DNA from: GCA-2794515 sp034436155
GTDB lineage: Bacteria; Chloroflexota; Anaerolineae; Aggregatilineales; Phototrophicaceae
Direction of reading: 5' to 3'
Length of the DNA stretch: 64,000 nucleotides
NCBI GenBank assembly: GCA_034436155.1
Contig: DAOTVP010000008.1
Span: 62,001 to 126,000 of the forward strand
The translations under genes were made by a program, and so were the position numbers. Within the stretch, counting starts at the first letter, position 1, and the number at the start of each line of letters is the position of its first letter. The notes under the pieces were generated by a model. The model had not been told where the DNA came from. It did no database searches and was given only the letters and a program-made list of their open reading frames with translations. Positions 27,589 through 37,087 of this stretch are shown here, piece after piece.

Positions 27589-28143
27589 TTAAGAACCGAC
27601 TTCGATAAATGCCACCACCACGTCGGCAAACATGTGCGGCGCTTTGCCCAACAACATTTGTCGGGCTTTTTCGGCATCATCAAATTTTGCGAATGACCGC
27701 CCTTGATGACTCCATAAAATAACGAAGCCATCTCGAACACGGACAAAAAACTCATCTTGTAACCCATGCTCAACCAAACACTGAACGACTTCTTGAACAT
27801 GGGCGCTATCATACAGCGTATTGAGATAATAAGACCGCTTGCGTTCCCGTTCCCACAATGAAATAAGCGATTCTTTATATTTATTGGGCAACGCATTCAA
27901 ATGTACATGGTCACGGTCGAATCCTTTGACCAAACCAACGTGCATCAATTGTTTGAGTTCAAAATCAGTGATGGGTGCGCCAAAATCGTCATCTTCAAAA
28001 ATCCGATATTGCCCGTTCACCAATTCTTGCACCAATGTCTCACTCCAACGCACCACAAATGCGCCATCTTTCATGACAAACACCCGTGAGCGCAACACAA
28101 ATGATTCATCTGGCAATTCAATGGGTAATGTATCTTCATCCAT
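27589..28143 (-). CDS. Conserved-looking hypothetical protein upstream of the GbsR-like gene
   Basis: 184 residues from ATG 28143 (MDEDTLPIELPDESFVLRSR); a TTG at 28197 would add 18 residues. No membrane segment, signal or known motif is seen. The pattern is mixed alpha/beta, with two similar-looking strand segments: RVFVMKDGAFVVRWSETLVQE and VRVRDGFVILWSHQGRSF. It ends 18 bases before the GbsR-like regulator, so the two may work together. Confidence 0.6.
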   Translation of the reverse strand: MDEDTLPIELPDESFVLRSRVFVMKDGAFVVRWSETLVQELVNGQYRIFEDDDFGAPITDFELKQLMHVGLVKGFDRDHVHLNALPNKYKESLISLWERERKRSYYLNTLYDSAHVQEVVQCLVEHGLQDEFFVRVRDGFVILWSHQGRSFAKFDDAEKARQMLLGKAPHMFADVVVAFIEVGS

Positions 28144-28295
28144 AATATTTATTCTATCACTCCATCGTTGTTTGAACAACTGATTATCGTAGGTCAAAAG
28201 TCAGTTACAAGGCGTTACAATTTGATATACTTAAATTATAGAGGCAAGTCAGGTTCTGATGTAAGTCAATTACACAGAGAAAGGACATAAAAACC

Positions 28296-29687
28296 ATGAA
28301 ACGCTGGATAATTATCGGCGTGTTGGTGTTTTTCGCATCTCTATTGAATATCGGTGCAAAACCATCACAAGCCCAAACCATTACATGGACATCGGAATTT
28401 TTCAATAATATTTATCTACTCGGCTCACCGATCTATACCCGCCAAGATAATCTGTTGGCATTCAATTGGGGTGTAGGGTCGCCGTATGTGACAGTGCCTG
28501 CCGATTATTTTTCGGCACGCTTCACCGCCGATGTGTTTTTCACCGCGGGATCGTATCAATTCACGATGATAGCCGATGATGGTGGTCGTGTCTTTGTCAA
28601 TGGCATCCAAGTGATCAACACATTCGATAATTTGCGCCCCAATCAAATCATTACAGGCACGTTCAACTTTCCGATTAATGGATTTTATCGCATCCAAGCA
28701 GAATTTATCGAACTGACTGGTGCGGCATCATTTTCGGTATCGTGGCAAACCGTCGGTGGTATCTTTACCCCTACCCCAACACCATCCGCAGGCACATCAA
28801 GCGTGTGGACGGGGACATTCTATAACACATCCAACTTTTTAGGACCCGTTGTGGCGACTGTCACCGATACCAACATCAGCAAGAACTGGGGGACAAATGC
28901 CCCTCTCACAGGGGTCAATGCCGATAACTTCTCAGTGCGCTGGACGACCAATTTATATCTGTTGCCCGGTAGTTATCGGATAGATGTTCACGCCGATGAC
29001 GGTGTACGGGTGTATGTCGATAATCAAATTGTCATCAACGAATTGCATGTCTATCTGGGGCAACGGTATTCGTATAGCTTCACTGTCCCTGTTGCCAGAA
29101 GTTACCCCTTCACGGTGGAATATCAAGAGGGTACAGGGGCGGCATTCTTAGAATTTGCGCTCACCACGTCCAATGGTGGTGTGGTTGGCGCACCCACTGC
29201 CACCGCTACGCCGAATGTGCCAACGACTAGCCCAACCGGTTTGTATGCAACCGTGACCGCCTCGCGCTTGAATGTGCGAAATCTGCCAACTGCAAGTGGA
29301 TCGAGTGTGTTAACCCGTGTGAGTGGTGGCGAAATTTATGCCGTCTTAGCATATAGTCCAGATAACAACTGGGCGCAAATTAATGTGAATGGTGTCGCAG
29401 GGTGGGTCAATGTGCGTTATGTCAATATCAGCACCAGCGCAGGTGTGACATCGCCAACGGGTGTTGTCGCAACCACCACCGCTTCGGTGAATATGCGTCA
29501 GGGTCCTGATGCCAGTTTTAGCCGTATCTTGACCATCCCCAACTATACGCAACTCGCGGTTATCGGGCGCAATGCCAGCAATACGTGGTGGCAAGTCACT
29601 TATAACGGACAGACGGGTTGGGTTAGCGCCACGTATGCCCGTGTGCCTGCAACGGCTAATCTGAATGCAGTGCCGATTACAGGGTAA
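28296..29687 (+). CDS. Secreted protein with two PA14-like and two SH3-type domains
   Basis: 463 residues with a signal peptide (cut near AQA, residue 28). Two PA14-like beta-barrels lie at about 28-150 and 165-295, each with FxADDG(G/V)RVxV: MIADDGGRVFVNG and VHADDGVRVYVDN. Two bacterial SH3 domains follow (TASRLNVRNLPTASG and TASVNMRQGPDAS), each ending in GxxGWV. Thr/Pro linkers separate them. Such proteins usually bind carbohydrate or the cell surface. It stands alone, with a hairpin and a nested palindrome downstream. Confidence 0.85.
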   Translation: MKRWIIIGVLVFFASLLNIGAKPSQAQTITWTSEFFNNIYLLGSPIYTRQDNLLAFNWGVGSPYVTVPADYFSARFTADVFFTAGSYQFTMIADDGGRVFVNGIQVINTFDNLRPNQIITGTFNFPINGFYRIQAEFIELTGAASFSVSWQTVGGIFTPTPTPSAGTSSVWTGTFYNTSNFLGPVVATVTDTNISKNWGTNAPLTGVNADNFSVRWTTNLYLLPGSYRIDVHADDGVRVYVDNQIVINELHVYLGQRYSYSFTVPVARSYPFTVEYQEGTGAAFLEFALTTSNGGVVGAPTATATPNVPTTSPTGLYATVTASRLNVRNLPTASGSSVLTRVSGGEIYAVLAYSPDNNWAQINVNGVAGWVNVRYVNISTSAGVTSPTGVVATTTASVNMRQGPDASFSRILTIPNYTQLAVIGRNASNTWWQVTYNGQTGWVSATYARVPATANLNAVPITG

Positions 29688-29699
29688 ATTCACTCGTGG

Positions 29700-29718
29700 T
29701 GGCATGATAATCATGCCA
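29700..29718. terminator. Hairpin after the PA14/SH3 gene
   Basis: TGGCATGA (29700-29707), loop TAA, TCATGCCA (29711-29718): a perfect eight-pair stem 12 bases after the stop. No T-run, so its role as terminator is uncertain. Confidence 0.45.
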
Positions 29719-29752
29719 GTATAGATAAAAACAACACTGGTTGAAATCGTAG

Positions 29753-29783
29753 GGTGGCATTGGGCATAGCCGTATATGCCACC
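29753..29783. repeat. Nested extragenic palindrome, copy B
   Basis: Outer arms GGTGGCAT (29753-29760) and ATGCCACC (29776-29783), with an inner hairpin GGC-ATA-GCC followed by GTAT before the right arm. The layout is the same as copies A, C and D, but the arm sequence is different. It lies between two convergent genes. Confidence 0.6.
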
Positions 29784-29795
29784 TATCACTCACTA

Positions 29796-31028
29796 TCATT
29801 CATAGCGCAATGCGTCAATGGGGTTCAGTTTTGAGGCGCGATTGGCGGGATACGCCCCAAAAAACATGCCGATGCTCATCGAAATGGCGACCACCAATAA
29901 AATCGTTGTAAAGCGCACCGATACATCTAAATCAGGGACGAGCGCCGTCACCAATAACGATAACCCTATCGCAATCGCAATCCCAATTCCGCCACCAATG
30001 ACCGATAATGTCATCGATTCGGTCAAGAATTGCAATAGAATATCGCTATTTTTTGCGCCAGTGGCTTTGCGTAGACCAATTTCACGGGTACGTTCTGTGA
30101 CCGTAACCAGCATGATATTCATGATGCCAATCCCACCGACGATCAGCGAAATACCCGCCAAGAGCGATAAAAACAGAGTTAATAACGCCGTAATTTGGTT
30201 GAGCGTCTCTAAAATGGCACTCTGGGTGACAACCTGAAAGTTATCTTCATCCCGAAAACTGATATTGCGTTCTTCGCGCAAGGTTTGACGGATTTGGTCT
30301 GCCAGCGATTCAACCGTGTCGCTACTACGGGCTTGTATCGCCACAAAATCAACTGGACGTTCACCTGTCAATACGCGCTCACCGCTCAGGCGGGTTTGCG
30401 CGGTACTTATCGGCACGAGGATAATATCATCGGGATCGCCACCCAAAAACGTGGTCAAGCCTTCTCCACCTTCGGTGGATAATACACCGATAACCGTAAA
30501 GCGCACCCCTCCAATACGAATTGTTTGACCAATGGGGAATGTATCTGGAAAAAATCTATCCACCATTTTTTGCCCTAAAATCGCCACACGAGCGATACCA
30601 TCTATATCATTCTGGGTGAAAAAGCGTCCGCCAATCACATCCCGATTGAAAATAGTCGGATACAATACATCCACGCCTTCTATACGTGAGACATATTCGA
30701 CACCATTCGCCACCACAACGCGATTCATGTTGTCTTGAGGCATGACGTATAGAGCATCTGGCACGCGAAACACATCAGATAACGCATTCACTTCATTGAG
30801 GGTAATCAGTTTAGAATTTGGCTCACCAATTGGCGCAAATACCACCACCAAATTCGAGCCGATATTTTCAAATCCCGCGATGACGAATGATTCAAGCGCC
30901 TGCCCAATCGAGACCAACACAATAACCGATGTCACACCAATCGTGATGCCTATCATCGTCAAAAATGAACGGAGTTTATTGGCATTCAGCGCACTCAGCG
31001 CCACACGAATATTTTCGAGCATCAACAT
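29796..31028 (-). CDS. MacB-type ABC transporter permease (second of two)
   Basis: 410 residues: an N-terminal helix, a large extracytoplasmic MacB_PCD domain and three C-terminal helices (FtsX domain). Typical motifs are NKLRSFLTMIGITIGVTSVI, GIGIMNIMLVTVTERTREIG, LRKATGAKNSDI and the ending SKLNPIDALRYE. It is a close paralogue of the gene just upstream, probably by duplication. These permeases export peptides, lipids or other compounds by mechanotransmission in known cases. It is the last gene of a five-gene operon and starts four bases after the previous stop. Confidence 0.92.
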   Translation of the reverse strand: MLMLENIRVALSALNANKLRSFLTMIGITIGVTSVIVLVSIGQALESFVIAGFENIGSNLVVVFAPIGEPNSKLITLNEVNALSDVFRVPDALYVMPQDNMNRVVVANGVEYVSRIEGVDVLYPTIFNRDVIGGRFFTQNDIDGIARVAILGQKMVDRFFPDTFPIGQTIRIGGVRFTVIGVLSTEGGEGLTTFLGGDPDDIILVPISTAQTRLSGERVLTGERPVDFVAIQARSSDTVESLADQIRQTLREERNISFRDEDNFQVVTQSAILETLNQITALLTLFLSLLAGISLIVGGIGIMNIMLVTVTERTREIGLRKATGAKNSDILLQFLTESMTLSVIGGGIGIAIAIGLSLLVTALVPDLDVSVRFTTILLVVAISMSIGMFFGAYPANRASKLNPIDALRYE

Positions 31029-31031
31029 AAT

Positions 31032-32264
31032 TCATTCAAACCGTAACGCATCAATCGGCTTCATACGGGCGGCACGACTGGCAGGGTACGCGCCAAAAAA
31101 AATGCCGACAATCGTACTGACGATGGTCGCCAATAAAATAGCATCACTGGAGAGGGTGAGCGTGATGTCATCTATCAGTGCCGTCCCCAATAATGCCGCA
31201 CCCCATCCGACAAGGATGCCCAACGCGCCACCAATTAATGATAATACCAGACTTTCGATGAGAAATTGCAATAAAATATCGCCCCCGCGTGCGCCAACCG
31301 CTTTCCGCAAACCAATTTCACGGGTGCGTTCTGTGACAGAAACCAGCATGATATTCATGATGCCAATTCCACCCACCAACAACGAAATCCCCGCAATCAT
31401 GCTCAAGAATAATGTGAGTAAGGTGGTCAATGTGAGGACAAAATTACGCAATTCGCTTTGGTCATTGATACGATAATCTTGTTCACCATCAAATAAAATA
31501 TCGTGCGCTTGGTCTAAGTAGGCGCTAATTTCGGCTTTGGCGCTGTCGGTGGCTTCTTCGGATACCACTTGAATATAAATGGAGGATACCCGATAACTGC
31601 CATCACGGGCGCGGGCATTTTGCACCATGCGCGTCTGGGCGGTGGTGATGGGAATGAGGACAGTATCATTCTGCCCGCCAAATCCGTCTACAAATTCCAT
31701 CACACCAATCACCGTAAATACCCGCTCATTGATGCGAATCGTCAAGCCGATGGGGTCTATATTTTCATCACCGAATAAAATTTCGACCATATCCGCGCCT
31801 AAAACGGCAACACGGGCATTCTCGTCTAAATCGGCTTGGCTGATAAAATCACCACGCGCCAAATTCCAATTTCGCACACTCGGCATTTGTGGAACAACAC
31901 CGTTGGCGGTGATATTTCGGCTACCGCTATCACCCGCTACCAACGCCAAAAATGCGAATTGTGGCGCAACTTGGCGGATACTTGGCGCGATGAGGGGATT
32001 ATTTAAGTCATTTGCCTCTTTCATCGTGAGGGGTTCAACACGGGTACGGGTGGCGCTACTGGGGCGTTGCGATGTGATGATGAGCGAATTTGAGCCAATG
32101 GCATCAAATTCTTGTGCGACAAATTGTTCAACACCTCGCCCTAAACTGACCAGCCCAATCACCGCGCCAACCCCAATCACAATGCCAAGAGTGGTCAGGG
32201 CAGAACGCAATCGGTTACTTAATAACGCATCGATGGCAATGCGAAAGGTCTCGACAACATTCAT
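31032..32264 (-). CDS. MacB-type ABC transporter permease (first of two)
   Basis: 410 residues, the same length and layout as the next gene: SNRLRSALTTLGIVIGVGAV at the N-terminus, an extracytoplasmic domain, then GIGIMNIMLVSVTERTREIG, LRKAVGARGGDI and AARMKPIDALRFE. The two paralogues probably form the membrane heterodimer driven by the ATPase encoded upstream. It starts seven bases after the 795-residue unknown gene. Confidence 0.92.
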   Translation of the reverse strand: MNVVETFRIAIDALLSNRLRSALTTLGIVIGVGAVIGLVSLGRGVEQFVAQEFDAIGSNSLIITSQRPSSATRTRVEPLTMKEANDLNNPLIAPSIRQVAPQFAFLALVAGDSGSRNITANGVVPQMPSVRNWNLARGDFISQADLDENARVAVLGADMVEILFGDENIDPIGLTIRINERVFTVIGVMEFVDGFGGQNDTVLIPITTAQTRMVQNARARDGSYRVSSIYIQVVSEEATDSAKAEISAYLDQAHDILFDGEQDYRINDQSELRNFVLTLTTLLTLFLSMIAGISLLVGGIGIMNIMLVSVTERTREIGLRKAVGARGGDILLQFLIESLVLSLIGGALGILVGWGAALLGTALIDDITLTLSSDAILLATIVSTIVGIFFGAYPASRAARMKPIDALRFE

Positions 32265-32271
32265 CGTTTAT

Positions 32272-34659
32272 TTATTGCACCACAACAATTTGTATCAACT
32301 CGGCGATGAAGGTATTCAAGCCATAGGCATACGAATCGAGATAATCTTGGGTGATGTGTTGTGCCATATCATACAAACCCAATTCGTGTAATGCGGTCAC
32401 ATGCGGACGAAAATCGCGTAGACTCAGGTGTACCACACCATTATCATCCGTGATAACACCCCATGCCAGCGTTTTTTGTTTATTATCATCTTTGGCAGTG
32501 ATGAATCGGCGCAACGATGAGCCTTTCGCCACCCGTCCCAAATTAGAAAAGACCTCTTCCCCTTTGAGGATTTCGTTCAGCACATCAAATCGGCTCGGCA
32601 ACGTATTGAGCAATTTTTGTAACACTGGCGGGACGTGCGCCAACATCTGGATGCCCGCAGTGCTAGAACTTTGCCCTGATAAGGCAATCTCCCGATACCG
32701 TGCTAATAACTCACCCAACCCACCAATCATACGCAAATGATATGTGCGTTGCTCATTAAATTGTTGATAGGTGGTCATCTTATCGCGTTGCGATGCCATG
32801 TAATACGCCCGTAGTGAGTCTAAGGTGCGTTGATGATTGACGTGCAAATCGGTTATCGGATTACGGAAGGTGGTCGGAAATAACCGTTCTTTGGGGTTAT
32901 TTCGACTGGCATCTATCGGCAAAAGCAACGCGGGATTTTTGATCGCCAGCGCATTTAATTGGTCTTGAATCAATTTATACGCTTGTTTATAACGCGGGTC
33001 GCGGTTGGTCTTGAGGAAGTTGAGCATGTAATTCATCTGCTCAGACGGTTTGTAATTGAAGGCATGTAGCCCACGATAAATAATCATTAGGTCGTTGATT
33101 GTCACCCGTGCGCCCAGTCGTTGGATGAGCATTTCGCGCAAGGTTTGCATGGCAGACAAGCGTACCTCATGATTTTCTGCGCCCGTTTCTTCTGATAAGC
33201 GTGACTTTTGTGTGATTTTGCTGAATTGTGGGGTTTGTCTGAGCATGAGCGTTTGGATATTTAACTTTGGCGCAAGGGCGCTTTGTGGATTCACCGCATT
33301 AAAATATACGCCCCAATTGACCGCCTCGCGGGTCATCATTTCAGAAACAGCCGCGCCCCACGCGCCATCAAAGAAAATGTGCGATTGGTCAAACACAAAA
33401 CTATCTTGTGTGCGGAAAATCGTCAGGGGATGATCGCCGATGCCCCGTTTACCCCGCCGAATCCAAGTCAGTGGGTGGCGCGAATCGCGTTCATCCCAAT
33501 TGATGAGGATGGGCGTTTTCTTGAGCATGGCGATTTCGCGTTGGGTGAGGCTATCCAATTGTTCGTATAACCCCTGATGCAATGCGCGGGGTGTGATGAC
33601 CATCACATCATCCACCATTGGCAACATGGGTTGTGGGGGCATGTGCAGAATGGCTTGGGCGGCGCTATGCGACATTTGTGGACGCAACAAAATTTCGGCT
33701 GGGATAAGATGATACCGTCCATGCCGAATCACGCCGATATAGGCTTCACTAAATGGATAATGCACCCGCGTTTCGTTGTAACCGTTGGGTTCTAATGTGG
33801 CTAACCACGACAATTGATATTGATACGAAGCCAAATCTCGCTCACTAGCCACCTTGAAGCCGATCGCCACCTCGCGCTTGCCCACTTCGTCTAAAGAACG
33901 GATATACGGAGCGATAAATTCATCAAATTTTTTGCGCCGAAAATGAGAAAAGTCTTCTTCGGTGATTTTATCACGCCCAAACGGACGGATTTTTTCCCAT
34001 CGCGTGTAAATATCTACAGGCACACGCCCCGCGCCATGTTCGACCATTAATTTACAAAATATACGTTCTCGCCATTCATTTTCTAAGATGCTCGGCAACA
34101 ATTTCAAAAATTGGGCGCTGGTCATCAACCATGCCGCCAATGCCGATTCAGGTCGCAAATGAAGCATGTGCGTATTAAAACCAATCGTCTCGTTGGCATG
34201 ACGGGCGCTATCTTCACGTAGGGCGAATTCCAAATAAAATTGCCATGTGCCATCGGGGAAGGCAACGCTCAAATCTTTACCCGATAGGCGTAATAATTGC
34301 TGATAACCATGAATCACGGCGGCGGGTGGGATGAATAAGGCGCTATAAACCATCCGTCCAACCGTAGTTTGAATCCCTCTGAAAAGCAATTGAATATATT
34401 TTTGCGATTCGTTCTGGCTAATTTCGCGTTTGTCTAATTTCGCCAACGCATTCAGAATCATACCAGGGACATTACCCGCAGGGACGGTTTGGGCAATTTC
34501 TTCGCTGATGCGTTCAATTTCGGGCAACGGCAAGCGCGACAAGCCCCGAATTTGTGGGTCGGTGAATACCTGACGCAACCGCGCCACCGTCGCAATAGTG
34601 GCTTGTTGGATTGAATTATCGGTTTGTTGGTCTGTTTGATGTGTGCGCTCTTCGCTCAA
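32272..34659 (-). CDS. Large unknown protein inside a MacA/MacB-type operon
   Basis: 795 residues from TTG 34659, which overlaps the stop of the ATPase gene (ATTGA) with GGAAGA upstream; longer frames would run into the ATPase gene. No signal peptide or clear membrane segment, so probably cytoplasmic. I recognise no family with confidence. The N-terminal LSRLPLPEIERISEEI and an HxxxDG motif (SHIFFDG, His427, Asp431) recall CoA-dependent acyltransferases such as carnitine acyltransferase, but the rest does not obviously match and this is weak. All gaps in the operon are under ten bases, so it is probably part of the transporter's job. Confidence 0.8.
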   Translation of the reverse strand: MSEERTHQTDQQTDNSIQQATIATVARLRQVFTDPQIRGLSRLPLPEIERISEEIAQTVPAGNVPGMILNALAKLDKREISQNESQKYIQLLFRGIQTTVGRMVYSALFIPPAAVIHGYQQLLRLSGKDLSVAFPDGTWQFYLEFALREDSARHANETIGFNTHMLHLRPESALAAWLMTSAQFLKLLPSILENEWRERIFCKLMVEHGAGRVPVDIYTRWEKIRPFGRDKITEEDFSHFRRKKFDEFIAPYIRSLDEVGKREVAIGFKVASERDLASYQYQLSWLATLEPNGYNETRVHYPFSEAYIGVIRHGRYHLIPAEILLRPQMSHSAAQAILHMPPQPMLPMVDDVMVITPRALHQGLYEQLDSLTQREIAMLKKTPILINWDERDSRHPLTWIRRGKRGIGDHPLTIFRTQDSFVFDQSHIFFDGAWGAAVSEMMTREAVNWGVYFNAVNPQSALAPKLNIQTLMLRQTPQFSKITQKSRLSEETGAENHEVRLSAMQTLREMLIQRLGARVTINDLMIIYRGLHAFNYKPSEQMNYMLNFLKTNRDPRYKQAYKLIQDQLNALAIKNPALLLPIDASRNNPKERLFPTTFRNPITDLHVNHQRTLDSLRAYYMASQRDKMTTYQQFNEQRTYHLRMIGGLGELLARYREIALSGQSSSTAGIQMLAHVPPVLQKLLNTLPSRFDVLNEILKGEEVFSNLGRVAKGSSLRRFITAKDDNKQKTLAWGVITDDNGVVHLSLRDFRPHVTALHELGLYDMAQHITQDYLDSYAYGLNTFIAELIQIVVVQ

Positions 34660-35501
34660 TTGTATTCTTCCTTTTTGCCACCGTAATAGACCTCTTGAAA
34701 AATGCCTTCGAGTTCTTCCGCTTCGGAGGGGCGCTCTGTTTCGCCCGCGATGAGCGGATTGGCTACTTTTCGGTCTGCGACGACTGCTCCATCTCGTAAC
34801 ATAATCACGCGGTCGGTATGTCGTGCAATCCAAGGATCATGCGTGACGAATACGGTGGTAATACCACGTTCTTTATTCATGCGCTGAAAAATTTGCATCA
34901 CTTCTGTGCCACTGCGACTATCCAAATTGCCTGTTGGCTCATCGGCTAAAATCATCGCAGGTTCTGTGACAATCGCCCGCGCAATCGCCACCCGTTGTTG
35001 TTGCCCGCCCGACAATTCACTAGGGAAATGGTCGAGCCGTTTACCCAATCCTACCGATTCGAGCGCCTCTCTTGCCCGTTTAGATCGCCCCGATACACCA
35101 CCATACATGAGGGGTAATTCCACTTGTCGGAGCGCCGTGGTGCGTTTGAGCAGGTTAAAACTTTGAAAAACAAAACCAATTTTTTTGTTGCGGATGATTG
35201 CCAATTGTTTTTCGTCCAATTTGCTCACATCCACACCATCCAAATAATATGTGCCTGTGGTGGGTTGGTCAAGTGCGCCTAAAATATACATCAGCGTACT
35301 TTTACCGCTCCCCGATGGACCCATAATCGAGACAAATTCGCCCTCGTAAATTTGTAAATCCACACCACGTAGGGCGTGAACTTCGACATCACCCATCTGA
35401 TACACTTTGGTGATATTGCGAATATCAATGACGGCACGCCGACCTTGCACATCTTGGACAATCTCGGATGATTTTTGCCTTTTGAATAATTTTAGCACCA
35501 T
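34656..35501 (-). CDS. MacB/LolD-type ABC transporter ATP-binding protein
   Basis: 281 residues. Walker A GPSGSGKSTLMYILG, Q-loop region FVFQSFNLLKRTT, signature ELSGGQQQRVAIARA, Walker B MILADEPTGNLDS and H-loop VFVTHDPWIA are all present. The C-terminus has an extra, acidic segment (AGETERPSEAEELEG). The ATPase stands apart from the permeases, unlike MacB of Escherichia coli, where both are fused. It starts two bases after the adaptor gene and its stop overlaps the next start. Confidence 0.95.
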   Translation of the reverse strand: MVLKLFKRQKSSEIVQDVQGRRAVIDIRNITKVYQMGDVEVHALRGVDLQIYEGEFVSIMGPSGSGKSTLMYILGALDQPTTGTYYLDGVDVSKLDEKQLAIIRNKKIGFVFQSFNLLKRTTALRQVELPLMYGGVSGRSKRAREALESVGLGKRLDHFPSELSGGQQQRVAIARAIVTEPAMILADEPTGNLDSRSGTEVMQIFQRMNKERGITTVFVTHDPWIARHTDRVIMLRDGAVVADRKVANPLIAGETERPSEAEELEGIFQEVYYGGKKEEYN

Positions 35502-35503
35502 TT

Positions 35504-37006
35504 TTAATTCCCGCGAGGCAATAATACAACCACATCACCAACAGCAACACCAGAGACCACTTGTGTCACCCGTTCATTGCGTGCGCCGATTTCAATTTCG
35601 ATTTCTTCAAACCGCCCTTGCCCACGTTCTACGGTGATGAAGGCTTGTTGTGTGGTGCGGTCTATGCGAATATACCGATTGGGAATAAGCGCCACATCCG
35701 TCAATTCTTGCGTGGCGATTCGCGCTGTGACGCTCATGCCAACTTTTATTGACGCATCGGTTTCATCCAAACGGACGCGCACCACATAAGTCACCAAACT
35801 ACCGATTTGTGTTGGTGTGAGCGAGACCCGTTCTACAACACCTGTAATTTGGGCATCAGGCAAGGCATCCAACGTAAATTCGACTCGTTGCCCAGTTGTC
35901 ACCTTGACGACATCTGTCTCATCTACGGGCAAATCCACTACAAAGTTGCTCACATCCATCAAAATCATCGCAGGCAATTGGGTAGGAGGCAATTCGCCAA
36001 CGGTCAAATTTTGTTGCGCGATGATACCATCAAACGGCGCACGCAATTGAGTGCGGTTTAATAACAATTCAGCTTGGCGCAAGGTGAGCCGTGTGCGTTG
36101 CAAGTCTATCTCTGCCAATTCAATATCTTGGGGTGTCGCACCGTTAAGCAACCGGTCAAGGGTTTGCTGGGCTTGTATCAGACCCACTTGTGCCGAACTG
36201 AGCGCACTGGTATTGAGCGGGCGGTTTTGTGCCGCATCATAATTGGCTTGGGCGATTTCGACTGTGCCACCCAATTGATTCAGTTGCACATCAAATTGAG
36301 AGGGGTTAATAGCAACGGATGAATTAAACCCGCCGATGAGTCCGTTGATATTCGTCACCACCTCATCCAGTATATCGGGCGGGACAATATCTATAATTTC
36401 TTGGGGCAAATTATTGATGTCTAAAAATGGGATGTTAGGCGCTGAATTCAGCGCGGCATCGCGTTGGAGTTGGGCTTGCCATAAACTATTGCCCGCCAAT
36501 TCGACTTGGAGACGGGCGATTTCTTCGGCAGTCTGATTTTGCGATAAACTGGTGCTATATGAGGCATTGACGGCGGCTTGGGCGGCATTGACGGCGGCTT
36601 GGGCAACGGCAATATCTTCTTCGCGGGCGGGTGATGTGAGCGCATCAAACGCCACTTGTTGCAAATCCAACGCCACTTGGGCATCGAACAATGCAGATTC
36701 GTAATCAGTCGTATTAAGGCTTGCCAACACATCGCCCGATGTGACGGTCTGACCTGCCACGACCAAAATTTCACGGACAGGCGCGACCAATTCAAATAAT
36801 AATGGCACTTGTCGGGTGGGCGCGATTGCACCTGTGGCGCTCACCGTGACGGTTAAATCACCACTTTCGACCACTGCCCTATCCACCACAAGCGGTTGGT
36901 TATCTGCTTCCGATTGGGCTTGATTTTGCCAAAACAGGCGAAACCCACCAATGGCGAGGGCGACGAGTATCAATATAAAAAGTAAACGACGCAAGAATTT
37001 TTTCAT
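35504..37006 (-). CDS. MacA/HlyD-type efflux adaptor (membrane fusion protein)
   Basis: 500 residues. One N-terminal membrane segment (RRLLFILILVALAIGGFRLF), a lipoyl-like half (VAPVREILVVAGQTVTSGDVLASLNT), a long alpha-hairpin (about 100-310), the second half (LRAPFDGIIAQQNLTVGE) and a beta-barrel plus membrane-proximal domain. It is longer than MacA (about 370) because of the hairpin. In MacAB the adaptor couples the permease to the outer envelope. It leads the operon. Confidence 0.93.
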   Translation of the reverse strand: MKKFLRRLLFILILVALAIGGFRLFWQNQAQSEADNQPLVVDRAVVESGDLTVTVSATGAIAPTRQVPLLFELVAPVREILVVAGQTVTSGDVLASLNTTDYESALFDAQVALDLQQVAFDALTSPAREEDIAVAQAAVNAAQAAVNASYSTSLSQNQTAEEIARLQVELAGNSLWQAQLQRDAALNSAPNIPFLDINNLPQEIIDIVPPDILDEVVTNINGLIGGFNSSVAINPSQFDVQLNQLGGTVEIAQANYDAAQNRPLNTSALSSAQVGLIQAQQTLDRLLNGATPQDIELAEIDLQRTRLTLRQAELLLNRTQLRAPFDGIIAQQNLTVGELPPTQLPAMILMDVSNFVVDLPVDETDVVKVTTGQRVEFTLDALPDAQITGVVERVSLTPTQIGSLVTYVVRVRLDETDASIKVGMSVTARIATQELTDVALIPNRYIRIDRTTQQAFITVERGQGRFEEIEIEIGARNERVTQVVSGVAVGDVVVLLPRGN

Positions 37007-37030
37007 CAGTCTATCATCTTCACCCTAAAC

Positions 37031-37061
37031 ACAAAACGCCCACCTGTTAGGCAGATGGGCG
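37031..37061 (-). terminator. Terminator of the Fe-S carrier gene
   Basis: On the minus strand CGCCCA (37061-37056), a partly paired middle, TGGGCG (37042-37037), then TTTTGT. It lies 27 bases after the Fe-S carrier stop and before macA-type gene's start region. Confidence 0.75.
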
Positions 37062-37087
37062 CGTGAATCATCAAAAACTAGGGTAGA

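Noticed and set aside
34660..34833. Longer N-terminus for the 795-residue protein, starting at 34833
   Set aside because: It would overlap the ATPase gene by almost 180 bases with a basic, out-of-frame translation of it; the TTG at 34659 has a ribosome site and the usual stop-start overlap.
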